Source: Pseudomonas vancouverensis (lineage in GTDB: Bacteria > Pseudomonadota > Gammaproteobacteria > Pseudomonadales > Pseudomonadaceae). From it: a stretch of DNA of 64,000 nt. Numbering within the stretch: position 1 is the stretch's first letter; each line of letters starts with the position of its first letter. The notes under the pieces are model-generated. The model did no database searches, was not told where the DNA came from, and worked only from the letters and a program-made list of their open reading frames with translations. Made by a program: the position numbers and the translations under genes. This document shows positions 47,646-55,732 of this stretch, piece after piece. Location: the NCBI RefSeq assembly GCF_004348895.1, contig NZ_RRZK01000007.1:496001-560000 (forward strand). Reading direction: 5' to 3'.

Positions 47646-48688
47646 GGCTGCGATCCGGTTTTGCTATCAACGCTCGGCGGGCCATCAACCAGCACGCGAA
47701 ACGGCGCAGCATCGGTGCGCAGAATCAGCTTGGTCCCCGGGGTGACGATGGTGCCCAGGGTGTCGAGCGAGCGCAGCAAGTTGTAAAGCTGCGGTGAACC
47801 CGCGTAGGCACGGCCATATATCTGCGCGGCCTCAACGCGGGATTGCGCCTCGATATCGGCAGCTTTCACCGTGGCATCCGCTTGCACGATTCGCGCATCC
47901 CGCTCAGCTGCAGAGCGAATCTGCGCCGCTTCACGTTTGCCAATGGCGGTCCGTTCGGTGGCGATGGTTTCACGCTCGGCACGCATTCGATCGACCGTGG
48001 CAGTGAGTGTCACCGACGGCAACGTCAGCCGTTCGATACCGACTTGCAGCACACGTACGCCATAAGTGGTGAGCAACTGCTGATCGATTTGCTTGCGCAG
48101 CTGCGCTTCAAAATCGGCGATGTGCACCTGACTTGAGTCGGTGTTGACCAGGTTCGCCAGATCGAAACTGCTGGCGGTGGTTTCCAGGGCCGAGCCGACA
48201 AAGGTACGAATTTGCCGGGCAGCTTCATCCGGCTGATTCTGCACGGCACGCATGAAGCGTTGCACATTGTCCGGATCGCCCTGCACCTGCCACGCTACGT
48301 AGGCTTGAACAATGATGCGTAAACCGTCACGCGTGCCCACATCCTGCAATCCGCTCGACGTGGTGCGCAGGCGCAGGTCGACCGGAATCGCCGCCTCGAA
48401 CGGTGCAGGCCAGCGCCAGCCCAGTCCTGGCTCCAGCAGTACTCGCGACGGGTTGCCGAAACGGGTGATCACCGTGGCTTCGCCAGAGCGAACCTGCACC
48501 AGGCTCGCGGCGGCGACAGCGAAAGCCACCAGCAGCGCTGCCCAGCCCATCCGGCGCCATGGAAACGGTCCCGCCTCCTGTGGCTCGCCGTGGTGGTGAT
48601 GGTGGTGATGACCGTGATGGTGATGCCCGCCATGGCCGTGATCGTGGCCGCTGTGGTCATCGTGATCGTGGGTGTGCGACTGGCTCAA
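47642..48688 (-). CDS. SPFH/band-7 membrane protein with His-rich N-terminus
   Basis: 348 residues. Residues 5-33 are a metal-binding-like tail with 18 His (runs HHHH and HHHHHHH plus D/G-H pairs). One transmembrane helix follows (about 47-65, MGWAALLVAFAVAAASLVQV). The SPFH domain (about 70-265) begins SGEATVITRFGNPSRVLLEPG and contains RTTSSGLQDVGTRDGLRI, as in HflC. A coiled coil occupies about 240-305. The His tail lies on the cytoplasmic side if the topology is N-in. Such tails occur on zinc and nickel carriers, which links this SPFH operon to metal handling. Confidence 0.9.
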   Translation of the reverse strand: MSQSHTHDHDDHSGHDHGHGGHHHHGHHHHHHHGEPQEAGPFPWRRMGWAALLVAFAVAAASLVQVRSGEATVITRFGNPSRVLLEPGLGWRWPAPFEAAIPVDLRLRTTSSGLQDVGTRDGLRIIVQAYVAWQVQGDPDNVQRFMRAVQNQPDEAARQIRTFVGSALETTASSFDLANLVNTDSSQVHIADFEAQLRKQIDQQLLTTYGVRVLQVGIERLTLPSVTLTATVDRMRAERETIATERTAIGKREAAQIRSAAERDARIVQADATVKAADIEAQSRVEAAQIYGRAYAGSPQLYNLLRSLDTLGTIVTPGTKLILRTDAAPFRVLVDGPPSVDSKTGSQP

Positions 48689-50646
48689 TTGGCAACTCCT
48701 GGCTGGGCGGTTTTACGCGACTGCGCAGGGTCTACCGGCAGCGTGAACGTACGGAGGTCGATGGTGGGCGCGTTGCTGCTGCCGCCCAGGCGATGGTCGA
48801 GCACCAACAACTTGGCGTTGGCCAGTCCCTGGGACAATTGGCCGAGATACTGTTCGAGCACAAAAGACTGGCCGGCGCTGGCAAAAGCTTTTTGTTCGGC
48901 GTTGAACTTCAGGTCTGCCGCTTGTGCACCCGCGTTGATTTCACGCGCACTCGCGGTGGCCTGATCGCGCGCGATGCTCGCCTGCAGTTGTGCCTGGTTG
49001 GTGGCTTCGGCAGCCGCGCCTCGCTCGCGAGCGATCAACGCTTGCGCGCCGATCTGCGCGGCTTGCACTCCGTGGTACGCATTGGCGGCCCCGGCTGGCG
49101 GATGAATCGCCTCGACCACCGTGGCAAGAATTTCCACGCCACTGTCGAGCTTCTGCAGATCGCCCTGGACGGCGCGACCAATCTCTTCGGCGAGCCCTTC
49201 CCTGTCCTCGCCGAGCAAACCGTCGAGGGTCCGCGAGGCAAAATCGTGGACCAGAATACGGCTGGCGGTGCTGCGGATCAGCGTTGGCACATCAGCGCTG
49301 TTGTAGGTTACCGCCAACGCCGCCTGATCGCTCAGGCCGATGCGATAGACAAAACGCACGTCCATGTTGACGATCTGGAAGCTCTGCTTGTCGCCACGAC
49401 TGCTGGCGATCACCTGGGATTTGTCATTGACGTGGCTGGCGTCCCACAAGCGGTTGGCGATGGCAGGCGCCGGACCTTCAGCCGGGGCGACTTCGGTTGC
49501 AGTGCCCGCTTCACCGACACTGGTAGCCAACTCGTGAACCACACCGTTCTCAACGTTCAGCACCCGCCCCAAAGGCCAAGGCAAACCGGCATGCAAACCG
49601 GGACCGAAGACTTCCACCGGTTTGCCGAAACGTTCGTAGATGCCCCGCCCTTGCAGGGGAATTTCATGGATGCCGGTGAGCGACCAACCAATGATCGAGA
49701 CGACCGCCACAACCGGCAGGAAGGCCCGGCGCATGTAAGTGAACGCCCAGATCTGCCGCAGGTCGATGCCGAAACGGTTGTGCAATTCATGCTGCAGTGC
49801 GACCAGAGGCTGCGGCGGCCAGCGCAGCATGTCAGCGACAAAACTGCGCGCCAGCAGGTCAGGCTCCAGGCGCTCGCGGCGTGGGCTGAACAGCGAAAGC
49901 ACGGCGCGCAGCAGCAGTTCGAGCGCCACCAGCGCGGGCAGCAGGCCAATCAGCACCGCCAGACGCACCGGCCACACCGACGTGTCATCGGCAAACAACA
50001 GGCACAAAGCGCCAAGCACCAGGCTGATGATCACCACCCGGATCAACTGCGCGAGTGCCGTTGCCTCAGGCCATTGCGCGGTGTTTGCCTGGGCCAGATG
50101 GCGCTCCAGCACCAGCAGTCCGAACGCCAGCAACAGTGAGATCGCCGCGCCCAAGGTCGCGGAAAAACCCAGTGCGGCGGACGGCAAGGTCAGATCCCAG
50201 AACAGTTCCACGCACAGCAATGCCGCGAGCGACCAGCCACCCAACCACAACGTCGGGGCACCGATGTGTCGCAGCATGTTCAGCCAGCGTTGGCTGATCC
50301 GGTCCAGCAAGCGCTCGTACCAACCTGTCGGCGCAGGCGCTTGTTCATCGACAGCGATAACCGGCGCCACAGGGTTCAACGCGATTGCGCGCCACTGCGT
50401 CACCCACCCGGCCGACTGCAAACCGGCAACCAATACCAGCAGCGCCGCACTCTGGTTCATCAACCACGCCGGCCACAGCGTATGAGCGGCGAACAACGCA
50501 GCAAAAAAAGCCAACAACAACCCCGTGGCGGCAAGCGTACCCATCAAGAGGACGAGTTGGCGCAATCGCCGCCCCTGAAACACGGCCTGCTGAAAGCGTG
50601 GCAACCCGGCAACGGGTGCTTCATCAACTTCGAGATCGACTTGCAT
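48685..50646 (-). CDS. SPFH/band-7 protein with polytopic membrane N-terminus, HflK-like
   Basis: 653 residues, far longer than HflK (about 400). The N-terminal 330 residues contain six to seven hydrophobic segments (for example LVLLMGTLAATGLLLAFFAAL near 31-51 and PVVAVVSIIGWSLTGI near 311). Then comes an SPFH domain (about 330-545, GRGIYERFGKPVEVFGPGLH, RVLVHDFASRTLDGLL-like) and an Ala-rich coiled coil (about 550-620). It is the first gene of the operon and its stop overlaps the next ATG. The promoter region carries a Zur-like palindrome 36 bases upstream of the ATG. Confidence 0.88.
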   Translation of the reverse strand: MQVDLEVDEAPVAGLPRFQQAVFQGRRLRQLVLLMGTLAATGLLLAFFAALFAAHTLWPAWLMNQSAALLVLVAGLQSAGWVTQWRAIALNPVAPVIAVDEQAPAPTGWYERLLDRISQRWLNMLRHIGAPTLWLGGWSLAALLCVELFWDLTLPSAALGFSATLGAAISLLLAFGLLVLERHLAQANTAQWPEATALAQLIRVVIISLVLGALCLLFADDTSVWPVRLAVLIGLLPALVALELLLRAVLSLFSPRRERLEPDLLARSFVADMLRWPPQPLVALQHELHNRFGIDLRQIWAFTYMRRAFLPVVAVVSIIGWSLTGIHEIPLQGRGIYERFGKPVEVFGPGLHAGLPWPLGRVLNVENGVVHELATSVGEAGTATEVAPAEGPAPAIANRLWDASHVNDKSQVIASSRGDKQSFQIVNMDVRFVYRIGLSDQAALAVTYNSADVPTLIRSTASRILVHDFASRTLDGLLGEDREGLAEEIGRAVQGDLQKLDSGVEILATVVEAIHPPAGAANAYHGVQAAQIGAQALIARERGAAAEATNQAQLQASIARDQATASAREINAGAQAADLKFNAEQKAFASAGQSFVLEQYLGQLSQGLANAKLLVLDHRLGGSSNAPTIDLRTFTLPVDPAQSRKTAQPGVAN

Positions 50647-50681
50647 ACCACCCCAGCGCTTGTTTTTTGCTCACATGACTA

Positions 50682-50700
50682 TTCGTTACGATATAACGAA
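50682..50700. promoter_or_regulatory. Zur-like palindrome at the SPFH-ATPase promoter
   Basis: TTCGTTACGATATAACGAA: perfect seven-base arms around a five-base centre. The 13-base core GTTACGATATAAC matches the Zur-box core of boxes 1 and 2 at 10 of 13 positions. On the minus strand it overlaps a plausible -10 position preceded by TTGTAC. Zur binding is inference; a different Fur-family regulator is possible. Confidence 0.5.
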
Positions 50701-50766
50701 ATAGGTAAAAAGTTCGTACAAAATCGCGCTATCTAAAGACGCTCAACCTGTCGCTTGCCTGAAGCC

Positions 50767-50807
50767 TTGACCGAAATGCGCTAAAACGCACATATTACGA
50801 TCGTAAT
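50767..50807 (+). promoter_or_regulatory. lpd: lpd promoter with overlapping palindrome
   Basis: TTGACC (50767-50772) and CATATT (50791-50796), 18 bases apart, form a reasonable sigma-70 promoter. The perfect 14-base palindrome ATTACGATCGTAAT (50794-50807) overlaps its -10 and likely start site, the position of a repressor operator. It shares TTACGAT with the Zur-like site 95 bases away. Confidence 0.5.
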
Positions 50808-50862
50808 TTTTCTCAGGAACTACGTTTACCGATCCGATCCCCTTCCAGACAGGAGTACATCC

Positions 50863-52263
50863 ATGAGCACTTACGACGTCGTGATACTCGGCGGAGGGCC
50901 AGGTGGCTATAACGCAGCGATCCGCGCCGGCCAGCTGGGCTTGAAAGCCGCATGCGTGGAAGGACGCGCCACCCTCGGCGGCACCTGTCTCAACGTTGGC
51001 TGCATGCCCTCCAAGGCACTGCTGCATGCCTCCGAACTGTATGACGCAGCCATGGGTGGGGAATTCGCCAACCTGGGGATCGAGGTAAAGCCCAGTCTCA
51101 ACCTCGCGCAGATGATGAAACAGAAAGACGAGAGCGTGACCGGGCTGACCAAGGGCATCGAGTTCCTGTTTCGCAAGAACAAGGTCGACTGGATCAAAGG
51201 CTGGGGCCACATCGACGGGCCGGGCAAGGTGACAGTGACCGATAGCGCTGGTGGCAAGACCGAATTGAGTGCCAAGGACATCATCATCGCCACTGGCTCC
51301 GAGCCCACTCCCCTGCCGGGTGTGGACATCGATAACCAACGTATCCTCGATTCCACCGGCGCGCTGTCGCTCAAAGAGGTGCCCAAGCATCTGGTGGTGA
51401 TCGGTGCTGGTGTCATCGGTCTGGAGTTGGGATCGGTGTGGCGGCGTCTCGGTGCTCAAGTCACTGTGGTCGAATTCCTCGACCGCATTTGCCCCGGTGT
51501 TGATGTGGAGGCAGGAAAAACCCTGCAGCGCTCCCTGGGCAAACAAGGTTTCAGCTTCAAGCTCGGTTCGAAAGTCACCAGCGCCACCACCTCCGCTAAT
51601 GGTGTGCAATTGCGCGTCGAGCCTGCTGCGGGTGGTGAGGCCGAATTGATCGAAGCGGATTACGTGCTGGTGGCCATCGGCCGCCGACCTTATACACAGG
51701 GCCTGGGGCTGGAAAATGTCGGCCTCGCCACGGACAAGCGCGGCATGCTCGAGAACAAGGGCCATCGCACACAAGCGCCCGGGGTCTGGGTCATTGGTGA
51801 CGTGACCAGCGGCCCGATGCTCGCGCACAAGGCCGAAGACGAGGCCATGGCCTGCGTCGAACAGATTGTCGGCAAGGCCGGCGAGGTCAATTACGAGCTG
51901 ATCCCGAGCGTGATCTACACCAAACCGGAACTGGCCAGCGTCGGCAAGACCGAAGAACAGCTCAAGGCCGAAGGCCGTGCCTATAAGGTTGGCAAGTTCC
52001 CGTTTACCGCCAACAGCCGGGCCAAGATCAATCACGAAACCGAAGGCTTCGCCAAAGTGCTGGCCGATGAGCGCACGGATGAAATCCTCAGCGTACACCT
52101 GGTTGGCCCGAGCGTCAGTGAAATGATTGGTGAATATTGCGTGGCCATGGAGTTCAGTGCCTCGGCCGAAGACATCGCCCTGACCTGCCATCCGCACCCG
52201 ACCCGCTCCGAGGCATTGCGTCAGGCGGCGATGAATGTGGAGGGGATGGCGACGCAGATGTAA
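50863..52263 (+). CDS. lpd: Dihydrolipoyl dehydrogenase
   Basis: 466 residues with AGGAG 8 bases before the ATG. FAD-binding GGGPGGYNAA, redox-active disulfide GGTCLNVGCMPSK, NAD-binding GAGVIGLELGSVWRRLG, GDVTSGPMLAHKAEDE, and the C-terminal catalytic dyad region CHPHPTRSEA (canonical HAHPT). It re-oxidises dihydrolipoamide of 2-oxo-acid dehydrogenases or the glycine cleavage system. It stands alone, without E1/E2 genes, like the third Lpd (PA4829) of P. aeruginosa. A REPIN follows. Confidence 0.95.
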   Translation: MSTYDVVILGGGPGGYNAAIRAGQLGLKAACVEGRATLGGTCLNVGCMPSKALLHASELYDAAMGGEFANLGIEVKPSLNLAQMMKQKDESVTGLTKGIEFLFRKNKVDWIKGWGHIDGPGKVTVTDSAGGKTELSAKDIIIATGSEPTPLPGVDIDNQRILDSTGALSLKEVPKHLVVIGAGVIGLELGSVWRRLGAQVTVVEFLDRICPGVDVEAGKTLQRSLGKQGFSFKLGSKVTSATTSANGVQLRVEPAAGGEAELIEADYVLVAIGRRPYTQGLGLENVGLATDKRGMLENKGHRTQAPGVWVIGDVTSGPMLAHKAEDEAMACVEQIVGKAGEVNYELIPSVIYTKPELASVGKTEEQLKAEGRAYKVGKFPFTANSRAKINHETEGFAKVLADERTDEILSVHLVGPSVSEMIGEYCVAMEFSASAEDIALTCHPHPTRSEALRQAAMNVEGMATQM

Positions 52264-52293
52264 AACCTTGATGTGTCGATTACCGCAGGACCG

Positions 52294-52365
52294 CTATCGC
52301 GAGCAAGCTCCCTCCCACAGGTACAGTGCAAACCTTGTAGGAGCCAGTTGGCTGGCGATGGCGGT
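52294..52365. repeat. REPIN between lpd and the AsnC-type gene
   Basis: Inverted REP copies: CTATCGCGAGCAAGCTCCCT (52294-52313, continuing CCCACAGGT) and TTGTAGGAGCCAGTTGGCTG (52335-52354, continuing GCGATGGCGGT), ending just beyond the stop codon of the convergent regulator. Confidence 0.8.
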
Positions 52366-52839
52366 CTAACGCGGTAAATGCTCCAACGGCAAACCACCCG
52401 GCGCTTTCACCGTGTGAATCGCGAAGTTGCTGCGGATATCGCTGACACCTGGCAGCTTCAACAAGCTGCCAGTGAGGAAGCGGTCGTAACCGCGCAGATC
52501 CGGCACCACCACTTGCAGCAGAAAATCCGACTCCCCCGAGACCAGGAACGCCGAAATAACCTCCGGCAACGCCGTCACGGCAACGCGAAAAGCTTCGGCT
52601 TGCTCATCGTTATGGCGCTCGACCTTGACCCCGACAAACACCGTCAGCCCCAACCCGACTTCATCACGATCCAGGTTGGCCTGGTAACCGCGAATCACCC
52701 CGGCCTCTTCCAGCATGCGCACCCGCCGCAAACAGGGCGAGGCGGACAGACCGATTTCCTCAGCCAACTGCACGTTGCTCAGGCGACCGTCGCGTTGCAG
52801 CGCGGCGAGAATTTTTCGGTCGTAGGCGTCGAGTTTCAT
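52366..52839 (-). CDS. Lrp/AsnC-family transcriptional regulator
   Basis: 157 residues. N-terminal HTH (about 4-60: LDAYDRKILAALQRDGRLSN and LAEEIGLSASPCLRRVRMLEE) and a C-terminal RAM ligand-binding domain (about 65-150). Such proteins sense amino acids. It is divergent from a LysE-type exporter gene, the classical regulator-exporter pairing, which suggests amino-acid efflux control. Confidence 0.92.
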   Translation of the reverse strand: MKLDAYDRKILAALQRDGRLSNVQLAEEIGLSASPCLRRVRMLEEAGVIRGYQANLDRDEVGLGLTVFVGVKVERHNDEQAEAFRVAVTALPEVISAFLVSGESDFLLQVVVPDLRGYDRFLTGSLLKLPGVSDIRSNFAIHTVKAPGGLPLEHLPR

Positions 52840-52984
52840 GATTTGGCAGATCCTGAGAGTTAAAGCGCAATTTACTAGCAGGTTATGCCAATCATGAGGC
52901 CATTAGAAGCAAACAACGCAAGCACCTGCCCTGCCCTTGCGCAATAGACTGGGCCTACCAAATCGACAACGAACGGGGTGCATC

Positions 52985-53614
52985 ATGGCGGGATTCTGGC
53001 TGTTTTTCATGGCGCTGGCGGTGGTCTACCTGTTACCCGGCCCGGACATGATCCTGCTGTTGCAGACCGGTGCCCGCCAGGGCAAAGGCGCCGCGCTGGC
53101 CACCGCCGTGGGCTTGGGCATTGCCCGGGGTTGTCATGTGGCACTCGCCGGGCTGGGGCTCGCAGCACTGTTCAAGGCGGCACCCTGGACCTTTGATGTG
53201 GTGCGACTGGCGGGCGCCGCCTACCTGTTATGGATCGGTATTCAGTGTTTGCGGACGACGATCTTGCCGAACCTCAACGGTACCGGCGCCATGGGCGAAC
53301 AACCCCGTTGGAGTGCGTCGATCAGGCGCGGCCTGCTAACCAACCTGCTCAATCCCAAGGCGTTGTTGTTCTGCTCGGTGCTGTTGCCGCAGTTCATTCA
53401 TCCACAGGCTGGCCCGGTGCTGGAGCAATTCGCGATCCTGGGGCTGATGCTGGTCGGTGTCGGTTTTCTCTTCGACAGTGCCTACGCACTGACCGGCGCC
53501 GCGCTGGGCCGCTGGCTGCAACGCAGCCCCTCTGCCCAGCGCCTGCAACAATGGTTGTTCGGTAGCCTGTTGATCGGTTTCGCTATGCGCCTGGCCTTCG
53601 TTCAACAGGCTTGA
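52985..53614 (+). CDS. LysE-family amino-acid exporter
   Basis: 209 residues from MAGFWLFFMALAVVYLLPGPD, the usual LysE/RhtB start (PGPD motif); GGGGTG precedes the ATG. About six hydrophobic segments, with GLGIARGCHVALAGLGL and the family motif LLTNLLNPKALLFC. It exports a neutral or basic amino acid or a homoserine-lactone-like compound; the divergent AsnC-type gene is its likely regulator. An in-frame extension upstream to 52937 is not needed. Confidence 0.93.
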   Translation: MAGFWLFFMALAVVYLLPGPDMILLLQTGARQGKGAALATAVGLGIARGCHVALAGLGLAALFKAAPWTFDVVRLAGAAYLLWIGIQCLRTTILPNLNGTGAMGEQPRWSASIRRGLLTNLLNPKALLFCSVLLPQFIHPQAGPVLEQFAILGLMLVGVGFLFDSAYALTGAALGRWLQRSPSAQRLQQWLFGSLLIGFAMRLAFVQQA

Positions 53615-53617
53615 CCC

Positions 53618-55732
53618 TTACGCTGCTCGACGACGGCGGCGACTGATCAGCAACAGCGCCGCTGCCACCACCAATCCAGCGCCAATGAACAGCGCAGTCT
53701 TATAAGGTCGTAGTGCCGAGCGAACAGCATCCGTCACCTGCGTGACATAACGCTTGTCGGCGTTCTCAAAGTCCGGATACGGGCACTGATGACCAAAGTC
53801 AGCCGCCCACGGCACGTACGGCCCTTGCTGGACGTAGCGTTGATACAGCGCGCTCTGCTCCTCCAGACTGCTGTTCCACCCTGCCGCCTCGCAGAGCACC
53901 GCCGCAAACGCCTGGCTGGTGTGGGGCAGGTTGTCCGCCGCACGGCCGGCGAGTGCCGTGGCCAAAAACCGATAGTGATAACGCTCGTCAGGTTGAGCGG
54001 CACTGGCCTGCTGACGCTTGACCTCATCGGCGGTCATCAGTGGCCCGACCTTCACTTCAGCGCTATCGAGCACAAAGTTGCCGCCCAACGTGGCGTAATC
54101 CGGGGCCATTTCGTAGCCGAGGATATCCATGCCCCACTCACGCGCCGTCCAGGCGGCATTGAACAAGGCGGCGGCCCGACGGGTCGGCCACCATGCGCCA
54201 TCGGCCGCTTCTCGCTGTTGGCCGTACAAGCGAGCCTTGTGCTGCAATCCATCGTTATCGAAATAGGTCGGCGCCTGCGCGTAGTGCCCTTCGCGCAACA
54301 AACGTCGGGCGAGCAGATTGCGCAGGCTCGCCGCGACCGGCAGCGGCACATAATTGTCACGATCTGCCTGGCTGAGGGGCGGTGGCGCCGGGACTTTGCT
54401 GTCGACGTATTGTTTGAGCTCTTCGAGCGTCAGCACCCGTTCGGCCACAGTCGCCGCGTCGTACCAATAGAGGCTGCCGCTGCGATAGAGCTGATCGAAC
54501 GCTTGCAGATAGTCCCCGCGTTGCAGTGCCAGGATTGCGCTTTCACCCTCGACGCGGCACTTGGGCTGCAGCGTTTCGTAATCGAAGTCAGGCGTGCGGC
54601 GCTCGCCCCAGGACTCGTTCTGCGGAAACGCCTGGGCGGCTTTGGCATAGGCGGCGGCCGCGGCGGCTTTATCGCCATCGCGCAGCGCCAGCTTGGCGCG
54701 CAACCACCACGCCAGCCCACCATCACCCGCATGCTCAAGGAAGACCTTGGCATTGGCGTAGTCACCCTGTTGATAATTCACGGCGGCCAGGCGATCAGCG
54801 TTGTCGAGGCTGCCTTGGGTACTGTTTTGCAGCAACTTGATCAGCTTTTTTTCATTGGCTGGCTGATCACCGAACGACCAGCCCAGCTTGCTGATCAAGG
54901 AAGCGGTGACCAACTGCTGCACCGGTTGGCCCTTGAGCAACACACTCAATTGATCCTCGGGCATGGCTGCCAGATCAGCCATCAACAGCTTCAACGAGCT
55001 GTAGCCCACAGCCGAGCCGTGAAGGTTCTGTGTGGCGTACAGTTCGATGGCGCGATTCCAGTCCCCGGTCGTGCGGTCGACCCGGGCTTCTTCGCCGAGG
55101 CTGGCAACACCCAACTCCAACGGATCGCTGAAACCGTCGATGCTCAACTGCCGGGCTTGCTCGAACGCCTGTCTCGATTGCTCCAACAGGTTTGGCGCCG
55201 CATCGGCTTCGGCACCCATGGCGAACAAGGCACGCCCCAGCGAATAAGCCGCCCAAGTGCTGCGCAGTGCCCGCTGATCGGCGGGCAAGGCCAGCACTTG
55301 CCGGAAATACTGCGCCGCCAAGCCATGATCACCTGCGGCAAAAGCTACGGCACCGGCCAGATACAACTTGAGTTCTGCCGGTAGCGCCGCGCCTTGCGCC
55401 TCGACCTGATGGGCATCGGTCAGGCTGCGAAGGTGCTGCACCAGTGTCTGCTGTTCAGCCGTCAAACCCGCTTGCTCGGCCTGATCACGCTGAGCCGTGT
55501 AGTCGGTGTCGCCCATGCTGTTATCCACAGCCGCCACCGTCTTCAACCCTGCAATAGCGTGCCCGAGGCGGTTGATCTCGAAGCCGAAATTGCCTTCCGG
55601 CAGTTCGGCCAGCGATTGGGCGCGGTCGTTCAGCAGGCGCATCGGGAAGTCCGGGCCGCAAGCCATTGCCGAACCCAGCGGCAGGCTGAGGCTCAGGCAC
55701 AGCAGGTGACGTGGCCAATTACGGGTGAACAT
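53618..55732 (-). CDS. Large exported helical-repeat protein with C-terminal membrane anchor, function unknown
   Basis: 704 residues from MFTRNWPRHLLCLSLSLPLG with AAGGAG 6 bases before the ATG. Signal peptide (1-24), then a long alpha-helical region with TPR-like units (for example AAGDHGLAAQYFRQVLALP, QQGDYANAKVFLEHAGDG, LALRDGDKAAAAAAYAKAA). The C-terminus is one hydrophobic segment followed by five Arg (ALLLISRRRRR), an arrangement like rhombosortase/exosortase-type sorting tails or a simple anchor. The start lies 14 bases inside the upstream DUF3142 gene, so the two are translationally coupled. I cannot name a family. Confidence 0.85.
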   Translation of the reverse strand: MFTRNWPRHLLCLSLSLPLGSAMACGPDFPMRLLNDRAQSLAELPEGNFGFEINRLGHAIAGLKTVAAVDNSMGDTDYTAQRDQAEQAGLTAEQQTLVQHLRSLTDAHQVEAQGAALPAELKLYLAGAVAFAAGDHGLAAQYFRQVLALPADQRALRSTWAAYSLGRALFAMGAEADAAPNLLEQSRQAFEQARQLSIDGFSDPLELGVASLGEEARVDRTTGDWNRAIELYATQNLHGSAVGYSSLKLLMADLAAMPEDQLSVLLKGQPVQQLVTASLISKLGWSFGDQPANEKKLIKLLQNSTQGSLDNADRLAAVNYQQGDYANAKVFLEHAGDGGLAWWLRAKLALRDGDKAAAAAAYAKAAQAFPQNESWGERRTPDFDYETLQPKCRVEGESAILALQRGDYLQAFDQLYRSGSLYWYDAATVAERVLTLEELKQYVDSKVPAPPPLSQADRDNYVPLPVAASLRNLLARRLLREGHYAQAPTYFDNDGLQHKARLYGQQREAADGAWWPTRRAAALFNAAWTAREWGMDILGYEMAPDYATLGGNFVLDSAEVKVGPLMTADEVKRQQASAAQPDERYHYRFLATALAGRAADNLPHTSQAFAAVLCEAAGWNSSLEEQSALYQRYVQQGPYVPWAADFGHQCPYPDFENADKRYVTQVTDAVRSALRPYKTALFIGAGLVVAAALLLISRRRRRAA

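Noticed and set aside
48685..50646. Assignment of the SPFH genes as the canonical hflK/hflC pair
   Set aside because: There are three genes, the first has a six- to seven-segment membrane N-terminus, one has a His tail, and hfq/hflX are not adjacent.
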